Shown: positions 25,424 to 34,759, counted from the stretch's first letter. The stretch: 64,000 nucleotides of DNA from RPQJ01 sp963706535 (GCA_963706535.1 CAVPMU010000025.1:119207-183206), one strand, 5' to 3'. Numbers and translations: made by a program. The notes: a model not told the origin generated them from the letters alone.

Positions 25424-26700
25424 GCGGGTTGCGCATCGCGATGGTGACCACGTTCTATCCACCGCATAATTTCGGTGGCGATGGCATCGCCATCCAGCGG
25501 CTGTCGCGCGCCCTCGCCCGTCGTGGCCACGCGGTAACCGTGCTGCAACCGCTCGACGCGTACGACCTCCTGCATCACGGAGCCGAGCCGGCGCCGGCAA
25601 GGGACGATGACGGCGTCGAAGTCGTCCGCCTGCGCTCGCGCTCGAAGCACCTGTCGGTGCTGCTGACCCAGCAGCTCGGCCGCCCCGTCTTTGCCGGCGA
25701 GGCCATCGCGCGCATGCTGGACGAGCGCCCGTTCGATGTGATCGTGTACAACAACGTTTCGCTCGCCGGTGGGCCCGGCATCCTCGCGCGCGGCCACGCA
25801 ATCAAGCTCTATTTCGCCCACGAGCACTGGCTGGTCTGCCCGACGCACGTGCTGTGGCGGCACGGCCGCGAGCGCTGCACCGGCCGCCAATGCCTACGGT
25901 GCGCGATCAGCTACCGCCGCCCTCCGCAGCTCTGGCGGCACACAGGACTGCTGGAGCGCAATCTCGCGCACGTGGATGCATTCGTGGCGATGAGCCGGTT
26001 CAGCCGCGACAAGCACCGTGAATTCGGCTTCCCGCGCGACATGGAGGTGCTCGACTGCTTTCTACCCGATGCGCCACCGGGAGGTCCCGTCGAGGACCCC
26101 CGACCGCAGGAGCGACCGTACTTCCTGTTCGTGGGCCGTCTCGAGCGCATCAAGGGGCTGGACGACGTCATCCCGTTGTTCGCGGACGACCCGGGTGCCG
26201 ACCTGTTGATCGCCGGGGACGGCGACCACGGACCCGCGCTCCGACGGCTTGCGCAGGGTGTGCCCGCGGTGAGCTTCCTCGGCCGAGTCTCTCCTGACGC
26301 GCTCGACCGATATTATCGCCACGCGCTGTCCCTGATCGTGCCCTCGGCGGGCTTCGAGACGTTCGGCACCATCGTGATCGAGGCGTTTCGTCACGGAACA
26401 CCCGTCCTGGCGCGGCGGCTCGGGCCGTTTCCGGAGATCGTCGAGCGCGCACAGGGCGGCCTGCTGTTCGACGGCTCCGACGATTTGCGGTCCGGCATGC
26501 ACAGGCTCATCGATGATCCCGGCCTGCGCCCGCGCCTGGCCGCCGCGGCGCGCGCGGCGTTCGGCGCCTACTGGTCCGAGAGCGCCGTCGTACCCAAGTT
26601 CCTCGAACTCGTCCGCAAGATTGCGCGCCGACGCGACGACACATCCGTCCTGCGCAGGCTGCAAGCGGAATCGAACCACCGCGAGCCTGACTCGAGATGA
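25420..26700 (+). CDS. Glycosyltransferase family 4 protein
   Basis: 426 aa from GTG 25420. IAMVTTFYPPHNFGGDGIAIQRLSRALARRGHAV is a standard GT4 acceptor-domain start. YFAHEHWLVCPTHVLWR followed by a cluster of four Cys (C in LVCPTHV, RCTGRQCLRC) suggests a small zinc-binding insertion seen in a subset of these enzymes. The donor site is LIVPSAGFETFGTIVIEAFRHGTPV with E-x7-E. The following deacetylase overlaps by ATGA. Confidence 0.9.
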   Translation: MSGLRIAMVTTFYPPHNFGGDGIAIQRLSRALARRGHAVTVLQPLDAYDLLHHGAEPAPARDDDGVEVVRLRSRSKHLSVLLTQQLGRPVFAGEAIARMLDERPFDVIVYNNVSLAGGPGILARGHAIKLYFAHEHWLVCPTHVLWRHGRERCTGRQCLRCAISYRRPPQLWRHTGLLERNLAHVDAFVAMSRFSRDKHREFGFPRDMEVLDCFLPDAPPGGPVEDPRPQERPYFLFVGRLERIKGLDDVIPLFADDPGADLLIAGDGDHGPALRRLAQGVPAVSFLGRVSPDALDRYYRHALSLIVPSAGFETFGTIVIEAFRHGTPVLARRLGPFPEIVERAQGGLLFDGSDDLRSGMHRLIDDPGLRPRLAAAARAAFGAYWSESAVVPKFLELVRKIARRRDDTSVLRRLQAESNHREPDSR

Positions 26701-27416
26701 CCCGCGCAGTCCTCACCTTCCACAGCATTGACGACTCGGCGTCGGTGCTGTCATTTCCGGTACGGGCGTTCGCCGCCCTGGTCGAGCATCTTCTCGCCAG
26801 CGACACGCCGATCCTGTCGTTCGATGATCTGCGCACGGCCGCCCGTGGGGTCACGCTGACCTTCGACGACGGCATGGCGACCGTGGCCCGTCATGCCCTG
26901 CCCGTCCTGCGCGACGCGGGAGCACCCGCGCACCTGTTCCTCACCACGGGCCGCATTGGCCTCGACAATCGCTGGGACTCGCAGCCGACTGGCACTGCGG
27001 CGCTCGACCTCATGGACTGGGGCGGTGTCGAGGCCTGCGCCGCCGGCGGAATGACCATCGAGAGCCACACCGCAACTCATCCGGACCTTCGCGTCCTGCC
27101 AAGAGAACGGATCATCGAGGAGTGCGCCGCCGCCGACGATGCGATCGAGCAGAGGCTGGGTCGCCGCCCTCGCCTGTTCGCGTACCCGTACGGCCGCTTC
27201 GACGCACGTGCGCGTGAAGTCGCCGCGAATCGATACACGGCCGCCTTCACCACGCAGCTGGCGTATTTCCGGGGCGGTCCGGACGCGCATTGCGTGCCGC
27301 GGATCGACACCTACTACCTGCGGACACCCGCCGTGGCACGCCAGCTGTTCGCTCCGCTGGGCAGGGGGTATATCGCGGCTCGAGGCCTCCTCCGCGTGAT
27401 CAGGGGCAGCCAATGA
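26697..27416 (+). CDS. Polysaccharide deacetylase (NodB domain)
   Basis: 239 aa carbohydrate esterase 4 fold. The motif 1 acidic pair is TLTFDDGMATVARHALPVL. Motif 2 is IESHTATHPDLRVLP, with H-x3-H metal ligands. LFAYPYGRFDARAREVA is motif 3. It has no signal peptide, so it acts in the cytoplasm or on a lipid-linked intermediate, unlike secreted chitin/PGA deacetylases. It is embedded in a run of GT genes with 4-base overlaps on both sides. Confidence 0.88.
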   Translation: MTRAVLTFHSIDDSASVLSFPVRAFAALVEHLLASDTPILSFDDLRTAARGVTLTFDDGMATVARHALPVLRDAGAPAHLFLTTGRIGLDNRWDSQPTGTAALDLMDWGGVEACAAGGMTIESHTATHPDLRVLPRERIIEECAAADDAIEQRLGRRPRLFAYPYGRFDARAREVAANRYTAAFTTQLAYFRGGPDAHCVPRIDTYYLRTPAVARQLFAPLGRGYIAARGLLRVIRGSQ

Positions 27417-28303
27417 AGATCGGAGACAACCTGAGCGTCGTCATCCCCTTCGAGTGCAGTGGAGCCAACCTGCCCCGACTGCTCGATTCCCTCGCGCCGG
27501 AAGAGCATCCCGGGATCGAGTTCCTGCTGTGCCGCACGCCGGCGGACTCCGGTCTTGCGACCGGCGCCACCGCAGACAACGTGCGCTGGCTGGAATGCGC
27601 ACCCGGTTCCAGGATCCCCGACATGTGGCGCGACGGCATCGCCGCCGCCCGCGGAGAATTCGTCGCCCTGCTCACCGCGCACTGCGTTCCGGCCGGGAAT
27701 TGGCTGGAGAACGTGCGCCGGTTGGATTGGCCCGCGGGTGTCGCGGGCGTCGGCGGATACTTCGTGAATTCACCGCGGGCCGCGGCTCTCGACTGGGCGA
27801 TCTACCTTCTGCGCTACCTGCCGTTCTCACGCCCGGCGGCGGCGCTGGCGACCGACAACATTGCGGCCGACAATGCCGTCTACCGAAGGAACGAGATCCT
27901 GTCCTGCAGGAAGCTGCTGCCCATGGGTTTCTGGGAGCCGCAGTATCACCGGGAATTTTCGGCGCGCGGCCTGCGACTGGCCCTGTCGCCGGACCTGATC
28001 GTCACGCATCACAACCGCTACACGGCAGCCCAGTTCGCGGAGCAGCGCCGCGAGCACGGTGCCCAGTACGGCCGCGACCGTGCCAGCCGGCTCGGCGGAC
28101 TTGGCCTCGCGTCGTACGTTCTCGCGGCACCCGCCATACCGTTGATCCTGTTCGTCAAAGTGGTCTTACGTGCCTGGCGGTACCAGTGGGTTCGTGAACT
28201 GCGTCCTGCCGTGTGCAGCTGGCTGGTGTTTCTCTGTGCCAACTGGGCGATCGGGGAGTTCCTCGGTGTTCTCGGCGAGGTTCGAGCGAGGACCACTACG
28301 TGA
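27413..28303 (+). CDS. GT2-like protein of the WxxGE family (copy B)
   Basis: 296 aa from ATG 27413. GT2 N-terminus LSVVIPFECSGANLPRLLDSLAP. The position of the acidic motif reads VALLTAHCVPAGNWLENV, where copy D has VVVTEDHCVPPSDWL, so the acidic pair is replaced by Ala-His. ATDNIAADNAVYRRNEIL is the acceptor loop. C-terminal helices end ANWAIGEFLGVLG, the family signature shared with 23311, 32944 and 33843. Loss of the acidic residues may mean altered or no catalysis. Confidence 0.78.
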   Translation: MKIGDNLSVVIPFECSGANLPRLLDSLAPEEHPGIEFLLCRTPADSGLATGATADNVRWLECAPGSRIPDMWRDGIAAARGEFVALLTAHCVPAGNWLENVRRLDWPAGVAGVGGYFVNSPRAAALDWAIYLLRYLPFSRPAAALATDNIAADNAVYRRNEILSCRKLLPMGFWEPQYHREFSARGLRLALSPDLIVTHHNRYTAAQFAEQRREHGAQYGRDRASRLGGLGLASYVLAAPAIPLILFVKVVLRAWRYQWVRELRPAVCSWLVFLCANWAIGEFLGVLGEVRARTTT

Positions 28304-29367
28304 CGGAAGCCGCCGCAGCACCCACCATCTCGGTCGTCATGCCGATGTTCAACGCCGAGCGGCACATCGCGCGGTGCCTCGCGCCCCTGCTGGCGATGCT
28401 GCAGGCCGGCGAGATCGACGAGCTCATCGTCGTCAGCGACTGCGCCACCGACCGCTCGGAGGAGCTCGTGCGGCCGCACAGCGAGGTACGCCTCCTGCGC
28501 ACCAAACGGCAGGGTGGCCCGGGCGCGGCACGCAATCTCGGCGTTGCGGCGGCGACCCGCGACTACGTCTGGTTCGTCGATTCGGATGTCGTCCTTGCCG
28601 GTGATGCGGCCCGCGTGCTGCGCACGGTGCTTGCCAAGGAAGCTTGCGGTGCGGTGATTGGCTCTTACGACGACCGGCCGGATGCGCCGAACTTCCTGTC
28701 ACAGTACAAGAACCTCGTTCACCACTACTACCATCACCGCGGCCACCGGCGTGCGTCCACCTTCTGGGCCGGCTGCGGCGCCGTACGCCGGCAGCTCTTT
28801 GTGGACATTGGTGGCTTCGATGCAGACGCCTACCCGTACCCGTCGATCGAAGACATCGAACTCGGTTACCGCATCGTCGCGGCCGGCGAGCAGATCACCC
28901 TCGAATCCAGGCTGCAGGGCAAGCACCTGAAGGAGTGGCGCCTGGTCAATCTCCTGCATACCGAGATATTTCGCCGCGCCATTCCCTGGTCGCGCCTGAT
29001 GTTGTCGCGCAACGTCGTTACGAGCGACCTCAACGTCAGCCAGGGCGAACTCATTCGTGCCGTGCTGGCCGGCCTGACGGGCGCCAGCCTGCTCGCGGCA
29101 ATCCCGGGACTCGTCCCCATCTGGATTTCGTTGGTGGTACTCGGCGGAACTGCCGTGGCGAACAGGGAGATACTCACATTCTTCAAATGGAAGCGCGGTG
29201 CGTGGTTTGCGCTCCGGGCGTTCCTGTTCCACCAACTTTATTACGTTTACAGTTCCGCTTCCTACGCATTCGCCTCTCTGGACTACGAACTGCGTTCGAC
29301 GATTCGGATCGCGCAGAAGCCTCCCGACGAAGTCAACCCTGGCCCGCCGGACCGCAGCAACCAATAG
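28300..29367 (+). CDS. Glycosyltransferase family 2, membrane-associated
   Basis: 355 aa from GTG 28300 (GTGA overlap). Canonical GT2: ISVVMPMFNAERHIARCLAPL, VVSDCATDRSEELV, GGPGAARNLGVAAATRDYVWFVDSDVV with the D-x-D motif, and a FWAGCGAVRR acceptor region ending in DIELGYRI (catalytic base ED). Two hydrophobic segments near residues 260-290 and an aromatic helix (FHQLYYVYSSASYAFASLDYE) suggest membrane attachment. Last gene of a long rightward block that started at UXS. Confidence 0.9.
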   Translation: MTEAAAAPTISVVMPMFNAERHIARCLAPLLAMLQAGEIDELIVVSDCATDRSEELVRPHSEVRLLRTKRQGGPGAARNLGVAAATRDYVWFVDSDVVLAGDAARVLRTVLAKEACGAVIGSYDDRPDAPNFLSQYKNLVHHYYHHRGHRRASTFWAGCGAVRRQLFVDIGGFDADAYPYPSIEDIELGYRIVAAGEQITLESRLQGKHLKEWRLVNLLHTEIFRRAIPWSRLMLSRNVVTSDLNVSQGELIRAVLAGLTGASLLAAIPGLVPIWISLVVLGGTAVANREILTFFKWKRGAWFALRAFLFHQLYYVYSSASYAFASLDYELRSTIRIAQKPPDEVNPGPPDRSNQ

Positions 29368-29387
29368 TCCAAGACAAACTCCCTTCA

Positions 29388-30434
29388 TCAGCGGTTCGGA
29401 AGTTCCGCCGCTCCGATTGCACCAGACCTGGCGATGAAACGATCGTCGACTTCCACATTCGGCAGGTGAGCCGCATACCTCCGCAAGAGGTTCAACTGTT
29501 CACTCGATATCGGGTAGAAAATATTCTTTGAATCCGGAACCATCGATGCGTAGTTGATTCCCATGGTGGAAGCGAACGTCATCGTTAGCTTCGGACGCAA
29601 CCGAAGCAGCAGCAGTTCATTTGGCAATCCGCTCCGAAACACCCACGACCCCTTTAAGCCAGAGTACTTGTTGTTTTCCTCCAGCCGTTCGTTCGGATGC
29701 GGAAGAATGAGGGCTCTTCTTGTACCAATGATGTCATGCAGCATGCTTTCTTCCTCAGCACGGTCTAGCACCGCGTCAAAGTTCGAGAGCGGCTGCCCGA
29801 GAAATACACAATCGTGCTCCTGGAGCTTCTCGATCGGCAACTCGGCCGTCAGCAGCGTCGCATATCTTGCGAAGCTGGCGCTTTGATAGAGCCCGGCAAT
29901 TGGCCTGAGCTTGCTGATGTACGGCGTATTCTCGTAGATCGCCGTGTTGTGGACGTAAAACACATCGTAATCATGTTGATACGCGAACGCGCGGGGTAAC
30001 AGCATTCGCGCAATTCCCCGCCACTTGTCACTCCCGTCCGGGCCTACAAAACACCGGTCGACCGCGAGGCTCTCGGCGAACACGACGACGCGATTGCCAA
30101 GCCGCTTGTTACGCCGGACGATGAATTTCTGGACTGGTGAACTGATATCGAACAACACCACGGTTGAGTCCGGCTTGAAGAAGCCGCGTAACGAAGGAAA
30201 CGGGTCCAAATATGTATGAAAGAATTGACGCCAATGGGAATAGCTGTTGTACGAGACGCGAAACTGCAACACCTCCGAAAAGTTGTGCCTGACCTTTGGC
30301 AACAGCGCGTCGTATCTGTACCCATGTTGATTGAGCAGTATCAAGTGCCTGCGGCATCCGGCAAAGTATTCGTCCGCAATGGCGCAAGCCATGATCAGTC
30401 TGGGCAATCCATTTACGTAGAAGAATACGTTCAT
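29388..30434 (-). CDS. Glycosyltransferase resembling GT52/polysialyltransferase-type enzymes
   Basis: 348 aa from ATG 30434. N-terminal MNVFFYVNGLPRLIMACAIAD, later VFYVHNTAIYENTPYI, CVFLGQPLSNFD, ALILPHPNERLEENN and TMTFASTMGINYASMVPDSKNIFY. The HP-N-E motif and the S-T-x-G-x-N-Y loop recall CMP-sugar or related transferases of family GT52, but similarity is at motif level only, so the sugar is unknown. The gene is clearly less GC-rich than neighbours. It is coupled to a flippase (TGA/ATG overlap at 30431-30434), which suggests they arrived together. Confidence 0.55.
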   Translation of the reverse strand: MNVFFYVNGLPRLIMACAIADEYFAGCRRHLILLNQHGYRYDALLPKVRHNFSEVLQFRVSYNSYSHWRQFFHTYLDPFPSLRGFFKPDSTVVLFDISSPVQKFIVRRNKRLGNRVVVFAESLAVDRCFVGPDGSDKWRGIARMLLPRAFAYQHDYDVFYVHNTAIYENTPYISKLRPIAGLYQSASFARYATLLTAELPIEKLQEHDCVFLGQPLSNFDAVLDRAEEESMLHDIIGTRRALILPHPNERLEENNKYSGLKGSWVFRSGLPNELLLLRLRPKLTMTFASTMGINYASMVPDSKNIFYPISSEQLNLLRRYAAHLPNVEVDDRFIARSGAIGAAELPNR

Positions 30435-31639
30435 CGGAGTTCTCGCAGTGCCGTTCGGCGCTGTACGAGAAGCAAGAACAATTCGCCAAGGAGCATGCCC
30501 AGTGCCGCACCTACAATACCCAGGAGGGGAATCAAAGCCACCCTTGTAGCCAGATGAACCATGCAACTGGCTGCCGAATGCTGAAAGTCGGTTCCATGCA
30601 TGCCTCGTGCCAGCAGTACCTGCCGGTAGTGCCGGTGCCAGACATTGGCCAGCCATGCGAGCGACAGCAGTTGGAGAACCGGAGCTGATGCGGCAAAGGG
30701 CTCCCCGAAAAGGAGCTTCATCAGTGGCTCTGCCGCCAACCCGATCGCGACCACAACGACTACGGCAGGAGGCAACGTACGGCGTAGAGACGCGCTCAAC
30801 TCCAGGGACATTGCAGCCCCAGCCCGGTTCTGAGCTACGCGCGGAAGAAGAATCACAAAGTATGCCGTTCCAAGCCCCAGCAAAAAGCCGAATATCTTGA
30901 ATGCCGCTGCGAATAATCCGATCTCATCGCGCCCCACAAAGACAGCCAGGATGATCACGTCTGATCCGAGCCCAGCCATGCGGACCAGTTGGGTACCGGT
31001 AATCGGTACGCAATCTAGCGCCAGGCGACGTAGACTTTCCAGTCGTGGAGGACTGTGGATGCGTTGCCCGATCCGGCGCAACCAGTACAGCAACCCAAGC
31101 GCAGCAAGAGCATCGGCCAACACTTTGGCGACGGCGGCGGCCGGTAGACCATAGCCCAACTGAATGGCGGCCCACAGCAGAGCAAGTGAGGCCACCTGGG
31201 TCAGGACGTTGGCTAGCGCAAATACTCCGCTTCTATGCAGAGCTTGTGGCACCCACGATACCGACAAGGCAGCCGGAAACAGCGCCATTCCGAATAGTGC
31301 AATCAGCGCGGCGCGATCAGGGTAAATCTGCAACGCAGTTACCAGAAGTGCCACATAGCACAGGCTCCCCATCAAGAGCCTGACGAGCATGACGCCGGAA
31401 ATCATGCGCCCGAGGACATGCGGACTCGCTGCCGTCATCTTGACGGCGTAGATCTCGGTGCCGCCGGTCGTGGCAACAGTCGCGTATGTCAACAATGCTG
31501 TTGCGAGCGCTACGTCGCCCAGCCCGGCAGGTCCGAAGTTTGCGCTTACAAGGGTTGCAAACAGTAAACCGAGCAATCCCGCCAGGATATTGGCGGTCGC
31601 GAGGACAAGATAACGCAACGCAATCGACGAAGATTTCAT
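30431..31639 (-). CDS. Oligosaccharide flippase, Wzx type (copy 1)
   Basis: 402 aa, about 12 hydrophobic segments. ILAGLLGLLFATLVSANFGPAGLGDVALATALLTYATVATTGGTEIYAVKMTA at the N-terminus is typical of the polysaccharide transporter (MOP) superfamily, and a GRDEIGLFAAAFKIFGFLLGLGTAYFVILLP segment matches the mid-protein MOP signature. It flips undecaprenol-linked repeat units across the inner membrane. Moderately AT-richer than the core island. A 7-bp inverted repeat lies upstream at 31681-31699. Confidence 0.85.
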   Translation of the reverse strand: MKSSSIALRYLVLATANILAGLLGLLFATLVSANFGPAGLGDVALATALLTYATVATTGGTEIYAVKMTAASPHVLGRMISGVMLVRLLMGSLCYVALLVTALQIYPDRAALIALFGMALFPAALSVSWVPQALHRSGVFALANVLTQVASLALLWAAIQLGYGLPAAAVAKVLADALAALGLLYWLRRIGQRIHSPPRLESLRRLALDCVPITGTQLVRMAGLGSDVIILAVFVGRDEIGLFAAAFKIFGFLLGLGTAYFVILLPRVAQNRAGAAMSLELSASLRRTLPPAVVVVVAIGLAAEPLMKLLFGEPFAASAPVLQLLSLAWLANVWHRHYRQVLLARGMHGTDFQHSAASCMVHLATRVALIPLLGIVGAALGMLLGELFLLLVQRRTALRELR

Positions 31640-31680
31640 GCGGCCGCATTCACAGAAACGTATGACCCGCCAGCCCTGAG

Positions 31681-31699
31681 CGCAATTTCCCCAATTGCG
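31681..31699. repeat. Short inverted repeat upstream of flippase 1
   Basis: CGCAATT / AATTGCG, 7-bp perfect arms with a 5-base TCCCC loop, between the methyltransferase end and the flippase start on the minus strand. There is no T-run on either side, so it is not a classic terminator. It may be an operator or chance. Confidence 0.3.
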
Positions 31700-31740
31700 A
31701 AATCCTGTTGATGTCGCACCCTTCCAGGACGGCTACCACG

Positions 31741-32820
31741 CTATTCTGACGGTCCACACCGTGCTTTCACTTCGCCCCGCTCTCCCAGGATGCGAAAGAA
31801 TGGACCGATGGCCCGGAAGAGACCGCGTAACGCGGAAATCGAAATTGCGCGATTGTACAGACGTGCCAGCCCTCGCCGATAAGCTGGGAACCGGTCCATT
31901 TCTTCACCTGGAATCGCTGGCAGCAGGATCCGGAAATCGAATGTCGTGTTGAGACGCAGGAGACGCGCCGCTTCCCATGTGCTGAGCAAACGGGTGTAGT
32001 CATAGGACTTGCCGCTGCGCCATCTCACAAATGCAGCTTGCCATCGCCTTGGCAGCCAGCCGACGCCCCAAACTGAGACGTGCGGCTCGGCCGCGAGGCT
32101 AAAGCGATTTGGTGTCGCCAAGGCAAGGTGCCCGCCGCTTTGGGTCACCCGTTCAATTTCCCTCAGGAACGCAGCCGGGTCCGACACATGTTCTATCACG
32201 TCCAGGGAGATTGCCGCCGGCACGACATTGTCAGCCAGGGGCAGGGCGTCTCCGAGTGCTGCCGCAAGGACTGGCTGACCACCCCACCGGGTAATCAACC
32301 GCTTCGCCACGACCAGCCAGACCATTGAAGCGTCGATACCGATACCCGCCCTGCCTTTGCTGGCTGCGGCGGCCAGCAGCATGCCTGGACCACATCCGAT
32401 TTCCAGGAACGGTCCATTGCTGGTAGCGGCGCCAAGCCAGCCGTCGATTTCTCTCTGTAGTCTCTTTGGCGCATCCAGTACTTGCGCGGTCCGCAACGCA
32501 ATCATGGCCTCGTTCCAGCCCGGCCGTGACGCGTAAACGTGGCGCACCAGCTCTTCGACCTGCGCAGTCGAAAATTTGGCAGCCAGTTCCCGTGCGCTTG
32601 CACGATCTTCATCGATGTCGAGCCAGAAATCATTCGAAATCCTGAAGTCTGGAATGCCATCGATGACGTCGTACCGCGCATGGCAGGCTGCGCAATCGAC
32701 CCGTTGGTCGCTCACGACAAGAGTCGCGCGACACCTCGGGCAGCTCCAGGACACGTCGGAATTCGTTGGCAATATGTACACAGCAGTGTTCCGCGGGCCG
32801 AACGGCACTGGATGCGTCAC
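31741..32820 (-). CDS. Methyltransferase with N-terminal Trm112-like zinc ribbon (copy 1)
   Basis: 359 aa. The zinc ribbon CPRCRATLVVSDQRVDCAACHARYDVIDGIPDFRI sits at about residues 27-61. SAM motif I is LEIGCGPGMLLAAAASKG, motif II GIDASMVWLVVAKRL, post-motif ISLDVIEHVSDPAAFL. A conserved tail TPNRFSLAAEPHVSVWGVGWLPRRW follows. This layout recurs in the gene at 34760 and in a broken copy at 36794. It probably methylates a sugar or lipid-linked intermediate. The C-terminus has basic/hydrophobic patches but no clear TM. Confidence 0.85.
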   Translation of the reverse strand: MTHPVPFGPRNTAVYILPTNSDVSWSCPRCRATLVVSDQRVDCAACHARYDVIDGIPDFRISNDFWLDIDEDRASARELAAKFSTAQVEELVRHVYASRPGWNEAMIALRTAQVLDAPKRLQREIDGWLGAATSNGPFLEIGCGPGMLLAAAASKGRAGIGIDASMVWLVVAKRLITRWGGQPVLAAALGDALPLADNVVPAAISLDVIEHVSDPAAFLREIERVTQSGGHLALATPNRFSLAAEPHVSVWGVGWLPRRWQAAFVRWRSGKSYDYTRLLSTWEAARLLRLNTTFDFRILLPAIPGEEMDRFPAYRRGLARLYNRAISISALRGLFRAIGPFFRILGERGEVKARCGPSE

Positions 32821-32943
32821 GTGCCCCGTTGCAACGTAGCTACACGATCCAGAAAACCGGTTTGCAGTTGGATGTTACCTGCATGGTGAGCGAATTTCCG
32901 CCATGCCCCTCAGGTCGTCTGCAGCTGGGTCGCTCGTCGCGCT

Positions 32944-33846
32944 ATGCTTGGTGCGATGCACGCGGCAATCGATCTGGCAGTCGCAGCCAAAGGTCTGGTC
33001 GACCCGACGGCCTTTCTTCGTTCACTCCCCCCACCAGGATCGCCCGGTCTCGAAGCCATCCGTGTCTACATCGCCCACGATTTCCCCTGGCCCGGCGCTG
33101 AAGCGTCTGATGAGGGCTCATTGGAACTTTGTCAGATGCCGAAGGACTGTCCGCTGCCGGCATTCTGGGCGGCCGCGGTCCTGCGCGGGCGTTCCCCGTA
33201 CGTCGCGGTCCTGGACATAAGCTGCCCTCCGCGACCCGAATGGTGGCACCGTGCGCAGCTGGAGATCGAGCGTGGTACACCCGCATTTTTCGGCGCTGTG
33301 GAACCCGGATGGGGCGAGTGCGACAGCCGCATCGCCGGTTACCTTGCGGAGTATTCGCAGTTTGCACAACCGCTCCCGCAATGGCTGAACGAAGTGCCCG
33401 GCAACAACGCGGTGTTCAGGCGAGAGCTTCTGCCGACCGCCGAGCAGCTTCGAAAAAAGGGCTTCTCGAAGACGTCTCTGGTCTGGGGCCTGGCGCGCGA
33501 GCGCGACCTTCGCTTTGAGCCGGTCGAGGGACTGGCTGTGACCTACCAGAAGGGTTTCAACACGTGGCCTTACGTCTTGCGCCGCTACCGACACGGGCGT
33601 TGCTTTGCCGGCACCCGGCACTGGCATCCGGGCCAGCTGCCCCGGTGGCTCTGCCTGCTCGGGACGCCGGCGCTACCCGCGCTACGCCTGGCTCGCATCA
33701 TGCGTGCGTGCCGGCGCCGCGCCGATCTCCGACGCGCCCTGCGCCTGCATATCGGTCCGGTGATCGCTTCCGAGCTCGGCTGGTCCGCCGGCGAATTCGC
33801 CGGCTACGCGATTGGCGCGGGAAGAGCCTGTGAGTATCTCGAATGA
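32944..33846 (+). CDS. GT2-like protein of the WxxGE family (copy C, degenerate)
   Basis: 300 aa from ATG 32944 (ATG 32956 possible). The usual GT2 opening is replaced by VDPTAFLRSLPPPGSPGLEAI. The acidic-motif position reads YVAVLDISCPPRPEWW. VPGNNAVFRRELL and the C-terminal helices ending GWSAGEFAGYAIG are kept. It overlaps the next family member by ATGA, so copies C and D are expressed together. The weak N-terminus suggests a non-catalytic partner or a changed donor (inference). Confidence 0.7.
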   Translation: MLGAMHAAIDLAVAAKGLVDPTAFLRSLPPPGSPGLEAIRVYIAHDFPWPGAEASDEGSLELCQMPKDCPLPAFWAAAVLRGRSPYVAVLDISCPPRPEWWHRAQLEIERGTPAFFGAVEPGWGECDSRIAGYLAEYSQFAQPLPQWLNEVPGNNAVFRRELLPTAEQLRKKGFSKTSLVWGLARERDLRFEPVEGLAVTYQKGFNTWPYVLRRYRHGRCFAGTRHWHPGQLPRWLCLLGTPALPALRLARIMRACRRRADLRRALRLHIGPVIASELGWSAGEFAGYAIGAGRACEYLE

Positions 33847-34754
33847 CAAGCAAGTTTTCCGTCGTCGCCGGCCGCGTCAGCACGGAGGACAGTGCGCGGG
33901 TCCTAGAACTCCTTGAGTCGCTGCGGGGCCAAACCGGCAATCACGCCTGCGAAATCATCCTGGCCGACCGGCGCAACGACCTCATCAGTCGGCGCATCGC
34001 CGAAGCCTATCCGCACGTCACGCTCATTCCCTGCGAACCGGAGGCCACGCTGCCGGAAATGCGCGCGCGCGCGCTGGACCGGGCCACCGGCGAGTACGTC
34101 GTCGTGACGGAAGATCACTGCGTACCGCCGTCGGACTGGCTGGCGTCAATTTCCGCGGCCTTTGAGCACGCCCCCCACGGTACAGTCGCCGTGGGTGGCT
34201 GTGTCGAGAACGGCGTGTGCGATACGGCGCTGGACTGGGCGACTTTCATCTGCGAGTACGCCATGTTCGTACGGCCGGTCGCCGAAGGGCCGACGCACGG
34301 CCTGCCGGGCATGAACGTCGCCTACCGCCGTGATGCGTTGCTGGGCTTGGAGCGCGGGCGCCTCACGCAGGGATTCTGGGAGACTACGGTGCACCCGGAA
34401 CTCCTCGCCCGAGGGGGCATTCTCTTCTCCTCGAACGCCATCCGCATCGACCACTGCAAGAAGTTCAGCTTCGGGCTGTTCGCCGCCCAGCGGTTCATCT
34501 ACTCGCGCTATTACGCAGGCCTGCGTTTCCCGCGGGACGCCTACGCGCGCCGCATCGTCGGATTCCTGGGCTCGGTTGCGCTGCCGCCCCTGCTGCTGCT
34601 GCGCATGACTCGCAACCTTTGGGGAAAGGGACGCCTGCGCCGGGAATATCTGCGTGCGCTGCCCTACCTGTCCATCTTCCTGGTCATATGGGCGGTGGGC
34701 GAAATGGCGGGGTACCTTGCGGGCACTGGACCCGCCCTGCGGCAAATCGAGTAG
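33843..34754 (+). CDS. GT2-like protein of the WxxGE family (copy D, best conserved)
   Basis: 303 aa. N-terminal Rossmann-like strand FSVVAGRVSTEDSARVLELLESLRGQ, EIILADRRND, and the acidic motif YVVVTEDHCVPPSDWLASI, which is the normal motif of this GT2 branch. HGLPGMNVAYRRDALLGL is the acceptor loop. The C-terminus has ALPPLLLLRMTRNLW and ends WAVGEMAGYLAGTG. It is the reference copy for judging the loss of acidic residues in A-C. GTG of the following methyltransferase is 5 bases after its stop. Confidence 0.8.
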   Translation: MTSKFSVVAGRVSTEDSARVLELLESLRGQTGNHACEIILADRRNDLISRRIAEAYPHVTLIPCEPEATLPEMRARALDRATGEYVVVTEDHCVPPSDWLASISAAFEHAPHGTVAVGGCVENGVCDTALDWATFICEYAMFVRPVAEGPTHGLPGMNVAYRRDALLGLERGRLTQGFWETTVHPELLARGGILFSSNAIRIDHCKKFSFGLFAAQRFIYSRYYAGLRFPRDAYARRIVGFLGSVALPPLLLLRMTRNLWGKGRLRREYLRALPYLSIFLVIWAVGEMAGYLAGTGPALRQIE

Positions 34755-34759
34755 CCGCC

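Noticed and set aside
24074..25801. 575-codon minus-strand frame
   Set aside because: Antisense to two GT4 genes with intact motifs; Arg/Gly-rich shadow.
33787..33804. 18-bp perfect palindrome GCCGGCGAATTCGCCGGC
   Set aside because: It falls in codons for the conserved SAGEFAG motif of GT2-like copy C and is explained by coding; no regulatory context.
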